Origin: Chloroflexota bacterium
Lineage (GTDB): Bacteria; Chloroflexota; UBA11872; VXNJ01
Assembly (NCBI GenBank): GCA_026708165.1
Contig: JAPOVO010000498.1
Location: 1-13,619, forward strand
Direction of reading: 5' to 3'
Length of the DNA: 13,619 nucleotides
The stretch's first letter is position 1. Each line of letters begins with the position of its first letter. The translations under genes and the position numbers were made by a program. The notes beneath the pieces are model-generated. The model was not told the origin of the DNA and did no database searches. It was given only the letters and a program-made list of their open reading frames with translations. This document shows, piece after piece, positions 1 to 7,388 of this stretch.

Positions 1-942
1 ACGTCCAAGCAGTTTGGCCACCCCCTGATGAAGGTGGGGCCCACCTCCGTCCAAGGCCGCGCGCTCGCCCTCCTCCCTGATGATCGTATTGACGTCGCGG
101 CGCGCCTTGGCCACCGTCTCCTCAATGCGGGCCGGATGGATTCGGCCGTCCTTGATCAACCTGGACAAAGCCGTTCTGGCAATCTCCCTGCGCACCGGAT
201 CGAAACTCGAAAGAACGACCGTTTCCGGGGTGTCATCGATTATCAAATCAACCCCGGTGGCGGCTTCGAGCGCACGGATGTTTCGTCCTTCACGGCCGAT
301 GATTCTGCCCTTCATGTCGTCGCTGGGCAGGGGGACCGCCGAGACGGTGGATTCGACCGCATGATCGGCGGCCACCCGCTGGAGCGAGAGCCCCACGAGC
401 CACCGCGCCTTGCGATCGGCTTCCTGCTTCGCGTCTTGCTCAGCCAGATAGATGATCTTGGCCGCTTCGTCCGAGACTTCGTCCTGGACTCGATCCAGAA
501 CGATCTCCCGCGCCTCATCCTTGGAAAGCTGGGCGATTTTCTGAAGCGTGCGGTCCTGCTTCTCCTGCGCGCGACCAAGCTCGGAGCCTCGACGATCAAG
601 CCGGTCTTTCAAGCGACGCAACTCTTCGTCGCGACGGTCCAGCTTCTCGACGCGGCGCTCGAACGCCTCTTCACGCCGCTGAAGGCGTCGCTCGCGCTGC
701 CTTGTCTCGTTGCGCCGCTCGCGCAACTCGGCTTCGACTTCCCGCCGATATTCCCCGGCCTGTTGCCGAGCATCGGCGATGATCTCGCGCTGTTTGGTCT
801 CTACCCGAGCAAGCTCGGATTCGAGGTTTAGGGCAACCTCACCGACTTGTCGTTTGGTAAGCCAAAGCTGAAACCAGTAGCCGCCGGCAAGCCCCAGCAG
901 GGCCATGCCGCCAGCCAATACTGCGTAGTGCCAAGCTTCCAT
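1..942 (-). CDS. rny: Ribonuclease Y, 5' part only (cut by window start)
   Basis: RNase Y is a membrane-anchored endoribonuclease that starts mRNA decay. The visible 314 residues follow the family order. An N-terminal membrane segment (about residues 6-24) comes first. A long, highly charged coiled coil rich in Glu, Arg and Gln spans about 30-200. A KH RNA-binding domain begins near 208 and carries the GxxG loop GREG at 216-219 within MKGRIIGREGRNIRALE. The linker after the KH domain (DPVRREIARTALSRLIKDGRIHPARIEE) is also typical. The window ends at ...HQGVAKLLGR, so the catalytic HD domain lies outside; family members are about 510-520 residues. The ATG at 942 is preceded by a strong GGAGG (complement of 950-954) seven bases away. 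The gene lies on the same strand as the glycan genes but after a 178-base gap, so it probably has its own promoter. Identification is firm. Confidence 0.95.
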   Translation of the reverse strand, partial: MEAWHYAVLAGGMALLGLAGGYWFQLWLTKRQVGEVALNLESELARVETKQREIIADARQQAGEYRREVEAELRERRNETRQRERRLQRREEAFERRVEKLDRRDEELRRLKDRLDRRGSELGRAQEKQDRTLQKIAQLSKDEAREIVLDRVQDEVSDEAAKIIYLAEQDAKQEADRKARWLVGLSLQRVAADHAVESTVSAVPLPSDDMKGRIIGREGRNIRALEAATGVDLIIDDTPETVVLSSFDPVRREIARTALSRLIKDGRIHPARIEETVAKARRDVNTIIREEGERAALDGGGPHLHQGVAKLLGR

Positions 943-949
943 GGGTATT

Positions 950-954
950 CCTCC
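950..954 (-). promoter_or_regulatory. Ribosome binding site of rny
   Basis: The minus strand reads GGAGG seven bases before the ATG at 942. It fixes the start and rules out shorter forms that would lose the membrane anchor. Confidence 0.8.
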
Positions 955-1026
955 AAGAAGCTGTCGATTGGGATGTTAGTTAGATGGAGTGATAGCAAAT
1001 TCTCGGCCGCATCAATTGTGCGCAAC

Positions 1027-1042
1027 AGTGGACATTTCCACT
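1027..1042. repeat. Short perfect inverted repeat upstream of rny
   Basis: AGTGGA-CATT-TCCACT has perfect six-base arms around a four-base centre. It lies 85-100 bases upstream of the rny start, inside the only sizeable gap of the left half. It could be a dimeric repressor site or a small hairpin in the rny leader. No U-run follows on either strand, so it is not an intrinsic terminator. The symmetry is seen directly; any function is inference. A six-base palindrome can occur by chance. Confidence 0.4.
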
Positions 1043-1120
1043 AAACGCCGAAGTTCTAACCAATCTTACTAATCTTCGCTTCGCAATACCGACGGATCAG
1101 CCGCCTTTTTTTGCGAGTTT

Positions 1121-2218
1121 CTATTGGACGAGGGTTCTATAAAAGCGGGCTGTCGCGGCCGCGATTCGAGAGTGAGTGAATTGAGCGAGGACGCGCTTCC
1201 TGCCCTTCTTTCCGAGCGTGCGGCGGCGGAGCGCGTCGTCTCGCATGCCAGCAAGGGCAGCCGCCAGCGCGTTTACATCACCCGGAGGAACCAGGACCCC
1301 CGCGTCGCCAATAACGTTTGGAATCTCGCCCGACTTCGAGCCGATGACCGGAACTTCAGACGCCATCGCTTCGATCAGCGAGCGGCCAAACTGCTCAACC
1401 CACCTAGAGGTGGGTATGGATGGGAGGACCAAAACGTCGACCGAACTCAGAAATGCCGGAATATCCTCCGGCGGCATGTGGCCCGCGAGCTCCAGTCGGT
1501 TCCCAAATCCACGCGCCACGGCATATTGGCGAACCCATTCAGCCAAAGGTCCGTCTCCCGCAATTGAGAGCCGCTCCCGTCCGCCGAGCCGCTCGAAGGC
1601 CGGCAAGAGCGTCCGGAGGCCCTTGGACTCGACCAGACGTCCCACGAATCCCACCGTGAATGGACCGTCTTCCTTGTCCAACGTCGAAGGCCGGAACATC
1701 TCGGGATCGACGCCGAACTGAGGTATCACGGCCGCCGGTCCGATGAAGCCCTTGGCCAGAAGGACGTCGAGCGCCGCCTGCGTGCCGGCGATTGCCGCGG
1801 CGTTTCGATACGAGTAGCGCTCAAACCACATAAACGGCGGACGATATCGACGGTTGAGGTTTTGCCAGGCGAAGAACAAGCATCGCGCATTTGCGCGACG
1901 CGCAAGCCCAATAGCGTGGGCAGTCGCGAGGTTATACGGCTCTTCGTCGACGTGCACCAAGTCGGGGCGAAAATCGTCGATCTCGCGCCCCAGTCCGGGA
2001 AAGAAGTGAACATGAAACCGTCCATTTAACAGCGCCCTCCTCACACGCAGCTCGTAGCCATCGACATGCAAACGGCTGAGCCTCTGTCTTGTTTTTCCCG
2101 TGCGCCAGTAGGGAGGCGTGACGGCCCGGAGCTCGATATCCGGTTCTCGCGCAAGCTCCTCGAGTTTCTTTTGATATGGGCCGGATACGAGGGCCTTCGA
2201 GATCAGCAGGACTTTCAA
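1121..2218 (-). CDS. Glycosyltransferase family 4 (GT-B, retaining)
   Basis: The product is 365 residues, normal for GT4. It would transfer a sugar from a nucleotide-sugar donor during surface polysaccharide assembly at the cytoplasmic membrane face; donor and acceptor cannot be read. It opens with [22 protein letters not shown], a typical GT-B first strand. The donor-binding half starts at about GFVGRLVESKG (190-200). It contains the E-x7-E signature EQFGRSLIE (275-283) followed by AMASEVPVIGSKSGEIPNVI. I chose the TTG at 2218. It overlaps the TGA of the preceding gene (TTGA) and has GGAG five bases upstream (complement of 2224-2227). The longer GTG start at 2266 would add 16 residues without homology-like character and overlap the previous gene by 52 bases. 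This is the last gene of the minus-strand block. The family is secure, the specificity unknown. Confidence 0.88.
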   Translation of the reverse strand: MKVLLISKALVSGPYQKKLEELAREPDIELRAVTPPYWRTGKTRQRLSRLHVDGYELRVRRALLNGRFHVHFFPGLGREIDDFRPDLVHVDEEPYNLATAHAIGLARRANARCLFFAWQNLNRRYRPPFMWFERYSYRNAAAIAGTQAALDVLLAKGFIGPAAVIPQFGVDPEMFRPSTLDKEDGPFTVGFVGRLVESKGLRTLLPAFERLGGRERLSIAGDGPLAEWVRQYAVARGFGNRLELAGHMPPEDIPAFLSSVDVLVLPSIPTSRWVEQFGRSLIEAMASEVPVIGSKSGEIPNVIGDAGVLVPPGDVNALAAALAGMRDDALRRRTLGKKGRKRVLAQFTHSRIAAATARFYRTLVQ

Positions 2219-3300
2219 AGCAACTCCGAATACGCCGAGAGCGTGAGCCGGGCGGTTCTCTCCCACGTGAATTCGGCCGCTCGGGCGCGGCCAGCTTCAA
2301 TCAGGTCTCCGGACTTGCGCGGGGCCGTCAGCAAGCTCAACACTCCTTCGGCCCACTCGTGAGGCTCGTCGGGATCGGCCAGCAGCGCCGCTCCTCCAAC
2401 TACTTCGGGCAAGGAAGTTCTGTCAGAGCAGATGACGGGCGTTCCGCACGCCATCGCTTCCAGCGGCTCGAGCCCGAACCCCTCGTACTTTGACGGGAAT
2501 ACGAACGCGTCGGCGGCGCTCATCAGGGCGGCCTTCGAGGATTCGGCGACCGGGCCGAGGAATCGTATCGAGTCACCAATTCCAAACCCAGAGGACATCT
2601 TCCGGTAGTCCGGGAATAGAGAGGACCCCGTGTTTGGAATCCGTCCCGCCAACGCCAGAAGCGGACGTTTGCCCCGCGGCATGAGAAACCAGCCTCGCAG
2701 CAAGGTGTCGAGGCTCTTTCGAGTGTCGCCGCCCCCCAGATAGAGGACGAACGAACCGGGCAACTCATATAACCTACGCACTTGCTCAACCGCCTCCGGC
2801 GGCGCGGGCGCCAAGCCTGGATCGACACCCAGCGGAACGACCCGCACGCGGTCGCGCGAAACTCCAAAGATGCGATTGACATCTCGGGCCGTGTGCTCCG
2901 AATCCGCCAGCAAAAGCGCGGCACGGCGCGCCGCCGATTTTGCGAGAGCGTTGTAGATCTTCATCCACGGCGTACGCGCATAGGGCCGCAGCACGAATCC
3001 GATCAAATCGTGAACGGTCATAACGTGACGGTCTTCACGGCGGGTGGCGCTCAAGTATGGAGAATGGACGATCTGCGCACGCGAACGCCGTGCGGCGCGG
3101 GGCCATCCGAATAGCTCCCACATCAGTTTGCCGGGCCGCCCAAGGGCCTCGTAGACCGGACCGATGGACGCGACATCGAAACGGTCGCTGGATGTCACAC
3201 GCTGAAGCTCGCGACAAAGATTGATGACATATTGACCGGAGCCGGTCATGGGATGGCGCAGGAAGTAGCCGTTCAGGCTTACGTTCAATCGCCCGAACAC
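2215..3300 (-). CDS. Glycosyltransferase family 4, mannosyltransferase-like
   Basis: A 361-residue GT-B enzyme. Visible landmarks are an acceptor-side Gly loop ([11 protein letters not shown], about 18-28), TVHDLIGF (95-102), the inter-domain region [10 protein letters not shown], a donor-domain start [15 protein letters not shown], and the E-x7-E signature EGFGLEPLE (273-281) followed by [26 protein letters not shown]. This pattern is common among GT4 mannosyl- and rhamnosyltransferases of O-antigen and exopolysaccharide clusters, but the sugar cannot be assigned. The GTG at 3300 gives the longest form. A TTG at 3288 has AGGTG nine bases upstream and would begin at NVSLNGYFL, where relatives usually begin, so it may be the true start. 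The gene lies 25 bases after the PlsY-like gene and its TGA overlaps the next start. It is a paralog of the GT4 at 4066-5226 (both contain RAAEFTWE and S-(L/M)-PEV). Confidence 0.88.
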   Translation of the reverse strand: MFGRLNVSLNGYFLRHPMTGSGQYVINLCRELQRVTSSDRFDVASIGPVYEALGRPGKLMWELFGWPRAARRSRAQIVHSPYLSATRREDRHVMTVHDLIGFVLRPYARTPWMKIYNALAKSAARRAALLLADSEHTARDVNRIFGVSRDRVRVVPLGVDPGLAPAPPEAVEQVRRLYELPGSFVLYLGGGDTRKSLDTLLRGWFLMPRGKRPLLALAGRIPNTGSSLFPDYRKMSSGFGIGDSIRFLGPVAESSKAALMSAADAFVFPSKYEGFGLEPLEAMACGTPVICSDRTSLPEVVGGAALLADPDEPHEWAEGVLSLLTAPRKSGDLIEAGRARAAEFTWERTARLTLSAYSELL

Positions 3301-3325
3301 CTAGCCAAAGCCGGGCGGTCTCTTG

Positions 3326-3988
3326 TCAGGTCTTGTTCATCCCCAACCGACGCCAGACACCCAACTCGGAGCCGTCATCTCTGTCGGCTTTGCGCTTGAC
3401 GTGAAGAAGGACCGACAGAACAAGCCCGGCGATCGCGAAGAGCCACGACTGGGTGACAAGTCCCAGGATGATGGGCAAGGTGCGATAGACAACGGTTGAA
3501 CTCGTGAACGTCCTGCGAGTGACGATAAGGGAAAGGAACCATACGCCGACAATGACGAACGGGAGAGGTGGCCATATGAACATCATCGTCCAGCCCATGG
3601 TGGTCGTGCCGATACCGCCGGAAAAGGCGAGCCAGATCGGCCACATCGCGCCGACGGTGACAAATATCAACCCGACGATGATGGCGATGATGGTGAGCTC
3701 GTTATCAGGTATCCGTCCGAAAACAATCGTGTGATCACCTTCGGGAACAAGCCACGTTGCAAGGATTACTACGGCAAAACCCAAACCTGCGTTGGACAGT
3801 ACCGTGAGCAAGGCGGGAGTCAAGCCGACGCTTCGGAAGGAGTTGTAAACGGTGATGTTGCCCGTGCCGAGCTTGCGCAGATCACGTCTGGCTACGACAA
3901 GCGTCCAAATGAACGGAAACGGGATAGAACCTATGACGTATGCCACGACCGCGACGGCGATCAGGCGAAGTACGGTCTCGACACTCAT
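3326..3988 (-). CDS. PlsY-family membrane protein with altered motif 2
   Basis: A 220-residue multi-spanning membrane protein of the PlsY family, whose known members transfer an acyl group from acyl-phosphate to glycerol-3-phosphate. Motif 1 is good: GSIPF (20-24) and DLRKLGTGN (36-44), keeping the Ser and Arg. A motif-3-like stretch TRRTFTSS (157-164) and a late His (196) before G-x-E (206-208) are present. Motif 2 is degenerate. Where PlsY has GH...F-x-GGKG-VAT, this protein has GAMWPIWLAFSGGIGTTT (113-130), so the His is Ala and the phosphate-loop Lys is Ile126. The ATG at 3988 has GGGGAG nine bases upstream. It sits between glycosyltransferase genes, 77 bases after one and 25 before the next, so a role in glycan or glycolipid modification is plausible. 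It may have changed substrate or lost activity. I give no gene symbol because standard PlsY activity is doubtful. Confidence 0.75.
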   Translation of the reverse strand: MSVETVLRLIAVAVVAYVIGSIPFPFIWTLVVARRDLRKLGTGNITVYNSFRSVGLTPALLTVLSNAGLGFAVVILATWLVPEGDHTIVFGRIPDNELTIIAIIVGLIFVTVGAMWPIWLAFSGGIGTTTMGWTMMFIWPPLPFVIVGVWFLSLIVTRRTFTSSTVVYRTLPIILGLVTQSWLFAIAGLVLSVLLHVKRKADRDDGSELGVWRRLGMNKT

Positions 3989-4065
3989 GGATCGATTCTC
4001 CCCTGCCTTCTCTGCCTAGAGATTACCGTAGTTCGCTTTTATGGCGGAATGAACGGGAAGCGCAT

Positions 4066-5226
4066 TCAGCAAGATTTCAGCAAGGCGCGATAGACGGTTT
4101 CAGTCTTCTCGGCGGCCGCCTCCCAGGTGAATTCCGCGGCGCGGACCCGGCCGCGGCTCGTGAGACTTTCGGCGAGGTCGGGCTGGTCGATTACGTTAAC
4201 AACTTGCTCCGCAATCTCGTCGGGGTTGTCCGGCGACGCCAGCAGTGCGGCCGCTCCGGCGACTTCGGGCATGCTCGAAACGTCGGCGGTTATAACGGGA
4301 GTGCCCATCGCCATCGACTCGATAATCGGAATCATGAATCCTTCCGCTTTGCTGACCGCCAGCGTTACGCGGGCCAGCTCATACAGGGCCTTCAGAAGCC
4401 GGTCATCGAGCGGTCCCAGAAAATGCACGAACCCATCGTCTGCTTCGGCGACCCCCGAATACACCTCGTCGGAGAGCCATCCTTCCGCGCCGACGTGAAC
4501 GAGGTGAATATCCAGTCCCCGCCGCCTGGCGAGTCCAACGGCCGCGGCCATGGTCGGGAGGTTCTTTCGCGGCTGGATCGTGCCGACCGACAAAGCAAAT
4601 TGCGGAAACGAACCGACCAGTTGCCTGGCGCATTCCAGTGAGCCAGGCGAGCTCGGTTCGCTAAAGAACGGGTCGAGGCCGTTGTGCACGACGTGCACGA
4701 GTTCCGGTCGTACGTTGTATACATCGATCACGTCGGAACGCGTGGCCTCCGATACCGCGATCACGCGGCTCGAGCGCTCGATCGCACGCGGCGTCGCCGA
4801 GTCGAGATAGCGCTTCTGGGCGGGATGGGCGGTCTCGGGATGGGTGACGTAGCTCAAGTCATGAACCGTGACTACCGACCGCATACCCGGCCATACGGGA
4901 ACCACAAAGTCGGGACCGTGATAGACGTCGAACCATCCCAACGCAAGCCGCATGGGAACGGGTACACGCAGCTTCTGCGTGATCGCGAGCCACAGCCGCT
5001 CCGACATCGGGACTCGACTGCACTGCGCAGGAGCTCCCTGAAAGAACTCGCTCGCCCGCTCGGAAGGCTTTATGCCCGGATAGAACGGTCGGTAGACGAA
5101 ATTGGTATCGCGCTTCAGAAGCTCTCGGAGAAGCCCGCGGGTAACTCGACCAATCCCCGCGCCCTGCCAGGCGCCGGAAGTGAAATCGAATCCGATCCGG
5201 ATCAGCCGGTCGCCTGTGTTTCCCAC
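4066..5226 (-). CDS. Glycosyltransferase family 4, mannosyltransferase-like
   Basis: A 386-residue GT-B enzyme. It opens with RIGFDFTSGAWQGAGIGRVTRGLL (acceptor-side Gly-rich loop), then has VYHGPDFVVP, VTVHDLSYVTHPE (119-131) and a donor-domain start ALSVGTIQPRKNLPTM (211-226). The E-x7-E signature EGFMIPIIE (295-303) leads into SMAMGTPVITADVSSMPEVAGAAALL. These landmarks are typical of GT4 enzymes of O-antigen and exopolysaccharide pathways; donor and acceptor are not readable. The only usable start is the GTG at 5226, which overlaps the end of the ligase-like gene by 25 bases. This implies translational coupling, since no clear ribosome binding site is seen. Its C-terminal third closely resembles the GT4 at 2215-3300, pointing to an ancient duplication within the cluster. 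Confidence 0.9.
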   Translation of the reverse strand: MGNTGDRLIRIGFDFTSGAWQGAGIGRVTRGLLRELLKRDTNFVYRPFYPGIKPSERASEFFQGAPAQCSRVPMSERLWLAITQKLRVPVPMRLALGWFDVYHGPDFVVPVWPGMRSVVTVHDLSYVTHPETAHPAQKRYLDSATPRAIERSSRVIAVSEATRSDVIDVYNVRPELVHVVHNGLDPFFSEPSSPGSLECARQLVGSFPQFALSVGTIQPRKNLPTMAAAVGLARRRGLDIHLVHVGAEGWLSDEVYSGVAEADDGFVHFLGPLDDRLLKALYELARVTLAVSKAEGFMIPIIESMAMGTPVITADVSSMPEVAGAAALLASPDNPDEIAEQVVNVIDQPDLAESLTSRGRVRAAEFTWEAAAEKTETVYRALLKSC

Positions 5227-6653
5227 TTGAAGTCCGCAGCCAGAGCCAACCCGGCCGCCGCACCCAGAACCACGCCCATGCCTCCCACGAAAACGCTATC
5301 GACCATGTTATGGACCACGAACGCTCCTATGCTTGCCAGCGAGGCAATAGCCACGGTCCGCAACACGGGAGCGGAATTGGCCGCACGACGGGCCGCAACC
5401 AGCAGAACTATAAGGAAGGCGAGGAACGGCGCAAGGCCGATTACGCCAGTTTCTGCCGCAAGGTTCAGATAGAAGTTATGCGCGTGACCGAGCGACTCAT
5501 CCCAACGCCCAAGGTTGAAGTCCTGGTAGCGGGTCTCATAGTTTCCCAGCCCGACGCCGCCGATGGGATTCGAGGCGAACATCCTTCCCGCCGCGGTCCA
5601 GAACGCCAATCGCTGCACGATGGCGAAATTGCCCGCGGTGACCCCTTCCGTCATTTCAATCGGACTCGCCAACCCCTCACCGGCCAGGCGGGCAGGTTCG
5701 GGTATCCGGTCGTCAAAGCCGAAACTGAAATGGCCGAAGGCGAGAACGAGAACCGGTATAACCACGGCGGCAGCGAGCAGCCTGCGGTCGAGCAGCCGGC
5801 GGCCTCCCGAGAACCAAATCACGATAGCCGTTCCGGCCGCGACGGCAATCCAGGCTCCTCGCGACAAGCTGAGCGCAACCGCGCCCACGCCTGCGAGCCA
5901 TAACAACAACGCAGCCCATCGCCACCATCCTTTGCCGCGAAGAGCGAATGCCAATGCAAACGGCAAATGCAGCCCCAGATAACCGGCAAACGGATTAGGC
6001 TGCTCGAACGTCCCGTACGCCCTGATTATTCGTCCTATGAGAAAAGACTGCGGCCCAACGCCAAGCGCGGTTTGAGCGAGTCCGACCACGGCTTCGGCGG
6101 CCATGGCCGCACCTCCGACGATGAGGATAGGCCGGAGATCACGTGGATTGCGCGCGAGATCGAACGTCGCCAGCAGCGCGACGATCACCTCGATCCATTT
6201 TGCGAATTCCTTGAAAGCGGGAGGCAATCGGAGCGCCCAAAAGGCCGTCACCACCGCCAGTCCCACGAATACGAAGAGCAGCATGGCGGGTCTTGGAATG
6301 ATGACCGGTCCGGGACGCCGGAAGATGACAAGCCAAAAGACCACGACGGGCAACACGGCTTCAGTGAGGCCAACAGTTATACCGGCAAGATCGACTTCCA
6401 GCAGCGATCGCAGCGGCACCGACACCAGGAGCAACACAAGACCGATTGAGGGATGAGGCCTGCCAATGACTCCCGACGCCCGCAGCCCGACTCCAACCGC
6501 CGCCAGGCCGAGAACGGCAATTATCGCGAGCCATGCCCTGCCGCCCGCGGCGACGGCTGCTCCGAGCGCGGCGCCCAGGACCAAAACCGCGGCCCTGACC
6601 GTCACAATCGTGGCGGCCTGGAGTCTTCCCGACCGAGATTCAGCGAAAGTCAT
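5202..6653 (-). CDS. O-antigen ligase/polymerase-like membrane protein (Wzy_C type)
   Basis: A 483-residue integral membrane protein with about 12 hydrophobic segments. Family marks are YGTFEQPNPFAGYLGLHLPFALA (213-235), the LSLSRGAWIAVA helix with the conserved Arg (R265), and a large hydrophilic loop at about 307-395. That loop ends in NPIGGVGLGNYETRY (362-376) and GHAHNFYLNLAAETGVIGL (389-407), with the His of HAHN that is conserved in this fold. Members either join polymer to lipid A-core (WaaL), polymerise repeat units (Wzy) or glycosylate proteins (PglL). Sequence alone rarely separates these, so no symbol is given. The ATG at 6653 lacks a clear ribosome binding site. It is the first gene of the minus-strand block and diverges from folK. 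No flippase (Wzx) or initiating sugar-phosphate transferase is in the window, so the pathway must continue elsewhere. Confidence 0.88.
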   Translation of the reverse strand: MTFAESRSGRLQAATIVTVRAAVLVLGAALGAAVAAGGRAWLAIIAVLGLAAVGVGLRASGVIGRPHPSIGLVLLLVSVPLRSLLEVDLAGITVGLTEAVLPVVVFWLVIFRRPGPVIIPRPAMLLFVFVGLAVVTAFWALRLPPAFKEFAKWIEVIVALLATFDLARNPRDLRPILIVGGAAMAAEAVVGLAQTALGVGPQSFLIGRIIRAYGTFEQPNPFAGYLGLHLPFALAFALRGKGWWRWAALLLWLAGVGAVALSLSRGAWIAVAAGTAIVIWFSGGRRLLDRRLLAAAVVIPVLVLAFGHFSFGFDDRIPEPARLAGEGLASPIEMTEGVTAGNFAIVQRLAFWTAAGRMFASNPIGGVGLGNYETRYQDFNLGRWDESLGHAHNFYLNLAAETGVIGLAPFLAFLIVLLVAARRAANSAPVLRTVAIASLASIGAFVVHNMVDSVFVGGMGVVLGAAAGLALAADFKWETQATG

Positions 6654-6782
6654 CTGCTATTGGAAGCGCGCCGCGCCAAGGCTGCCATCCACGCGAAACG
6701 GAACCGTATCCAAGTTTGTTATGGGCAAACTCGGTTGCGCCATAATAATTGCAGTGTTCCCTGCCTTGATCGATCGAGTGAA
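6654..6782. promoter_or_regulatory. Divergent promoter region, glycan block / folK
   Basis: This 129-base spacer separates the minus-strand glycan block from the plus-strand folK operon and must hold start signals for both if they are transcribed from here. The A/T-rich CATAATAATT at 6741-6750 is the best -10-like element for folK. A TTGTTA at 6716-6721 is the nearest -35-like hexamer, at 19-base spacing, which is longer than ideal. No good pair is seen for the minus strand. The divergent layout is certain; the elements are tentative. Confidence 0.35.
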
Positions 6783-7388
6783 TTGCGTCCTAACAGTCTG
6801 GTCTTCGTGGGATTGGGCTCGAATCTCGGAGACAGGTCCCAGAATATAGTCACAGCGCTCGATTTGATCGCCGAACGGACGCTTCCGGTCGCGGCCTCTC
6901 CGCTGTACGAGACAGAGCCGGTGGGATTCGTCGATCAGCCCAGATTCCTCAACGCCGTCTGCGCTATCGACACCAGTCTCGGCCCCCGTGAACTGCTGGA
7001 ATTCCTTGCGTCCATCGAGCGGTCACTCGACCGAAAACCTGCCAAGCGGTGGCGTCCGCGAACTATCGATCTGGACATCCTTGCGATGGGATCAGCTACC
7101 GTCTGCGAGGACGGCCTGAGAATTCCGCATCCTCGAGTGACCGAGCGGCTCTTCGTATGTCAGCCCTTTGCGGACCTTGCACCTGACTTCGTCTTGCCGG
7201 GACAGAACTCGACGATGGCGAGTTTGCGGGATTCGCTGAAAGGCGGCCCGGCCGTGGATGAATGGAGACCGGCGGAGGAGTTGATCGAATCGTTGCGCTG
7301 TACCGCCTGGAGCACCGGTCCCTTGCAAGTGGGGAGATCCGGCACTCAGCCAACTTCGCCGGCGCCCCGGACACATCACCTAGATTGA
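6783..7388 (+). CDS. folK: 2-amino-4-hydroxy-6-hydroxymethyldihydropteridine diphosphokinase
   Basis: HPPK transfers pyrophosphate from ATP to 6-hydroxymethyl-dihydropterin in cytoplasmic folate synthesis. Diagnostic stretches are VFVGLGSNLGDR near the N-terminus, SPLYETEPVGFVDQPRFLNAVCAI, and the signature RWRPRTIDLDILAMG with the metal-binding DLD. IPHPRVTERLFVCQPFADLAPDFVLPG completes the domain. In the signature the usual Gly before PR is Arg. The frame is open further upstream (from 6453), but that part is antisense to the ligase-like gene and shows no family similarity. The TTG at 6783 starts just before the first strand; GTG at 6807 is an alternative. From 6783 the protein has 201 residues, about 35-40 longer than usual, due to a C-terminal tail (about PAVDEWRPAEELIESLR onward) of unknown role. 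Its TGA overlaps the folC start. Confidence 0.92.
   Translation: MRPNSLVFVGLGSNLGDRSQNIVTALDLIAERTLPVAASPLYETEPVGFVDQPRFLNAVCAIDTSLGPRELLEFLASIERSLDRKPAKRWRPRTIDLDILAMGSATVCEDGLRIPHPRVTERLFVCQPFADLAPDFVLPGQNSTMASLRDSLKGGPAVDEWRPAEELIESLRCTAWSTGPLQVGRSGTQPTSPAPRTHHLD

Larger units (their letters stand above)
943..1120. other. Intergenic spacer between glycan block and rny
   Basis: These 178 bases are visibly richer in A/T than the flanking genes. They hold the rny ribosome binding site, the inverted repeat at 1027-1042 and a run of seven T at 1106-1112 (A on the rny strand). A promoter for rny is likely here, but I see no convincing -35/-10 pair. TTGCGC and GAATTT at 17-base spacing on the minus strand is the nearest and is weak. 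I see no good terminator for the preceding glycosyltransferase gene, so read-through into rny is possible. Confidence 0.5.

Noticed and set aside
28..831. Long plus-strand open frame (267 codons) at the window start
   Set aside because: It is antisense to the RNase Y gene, whose coiled coil and KH domain read perfectly on the minus strand. GC-rich codon bias opens the opposite frame. The product has no family features.
1091..1112. Terminator-like GACGG-ATCAG-CCGCC followed by seven T on the plus strand
   Set aside because: The stem is only five pairs with an A-C mismatch, and no plus-strand gene precedes it. On the minus strand, where genes end, the T-run is an A-run, so it cannot terminate them.
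3326..3988. Plain assignment as plsY, glycerol-3-phosphate acyltransferase
   Set aside because: The GGKG Lys and the motif-2 His are both replaced, so the standard reaction cannot be assumed from family membership.
3940..4641. Plus-strand open frame (233 codons) over the GT4 3' end
   Set aside because: Antisense shadow of the GT4 gene, basic and motif-free.
4684..5472. Long plus-strand open frame (262 codons)
   Set aside because: It lies antisense across the junction of the GT4 and ligase-like genes, both supported by clear motifs. The translation is low-complexity and unlike any family.
6453..6782. Upstream extension of the folK frame by 110 codons
   Set aside because: The extension is antisense to the ligase-like gene and then crosses the divergent promoter region. 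HPPK similarity begins right after 6783.
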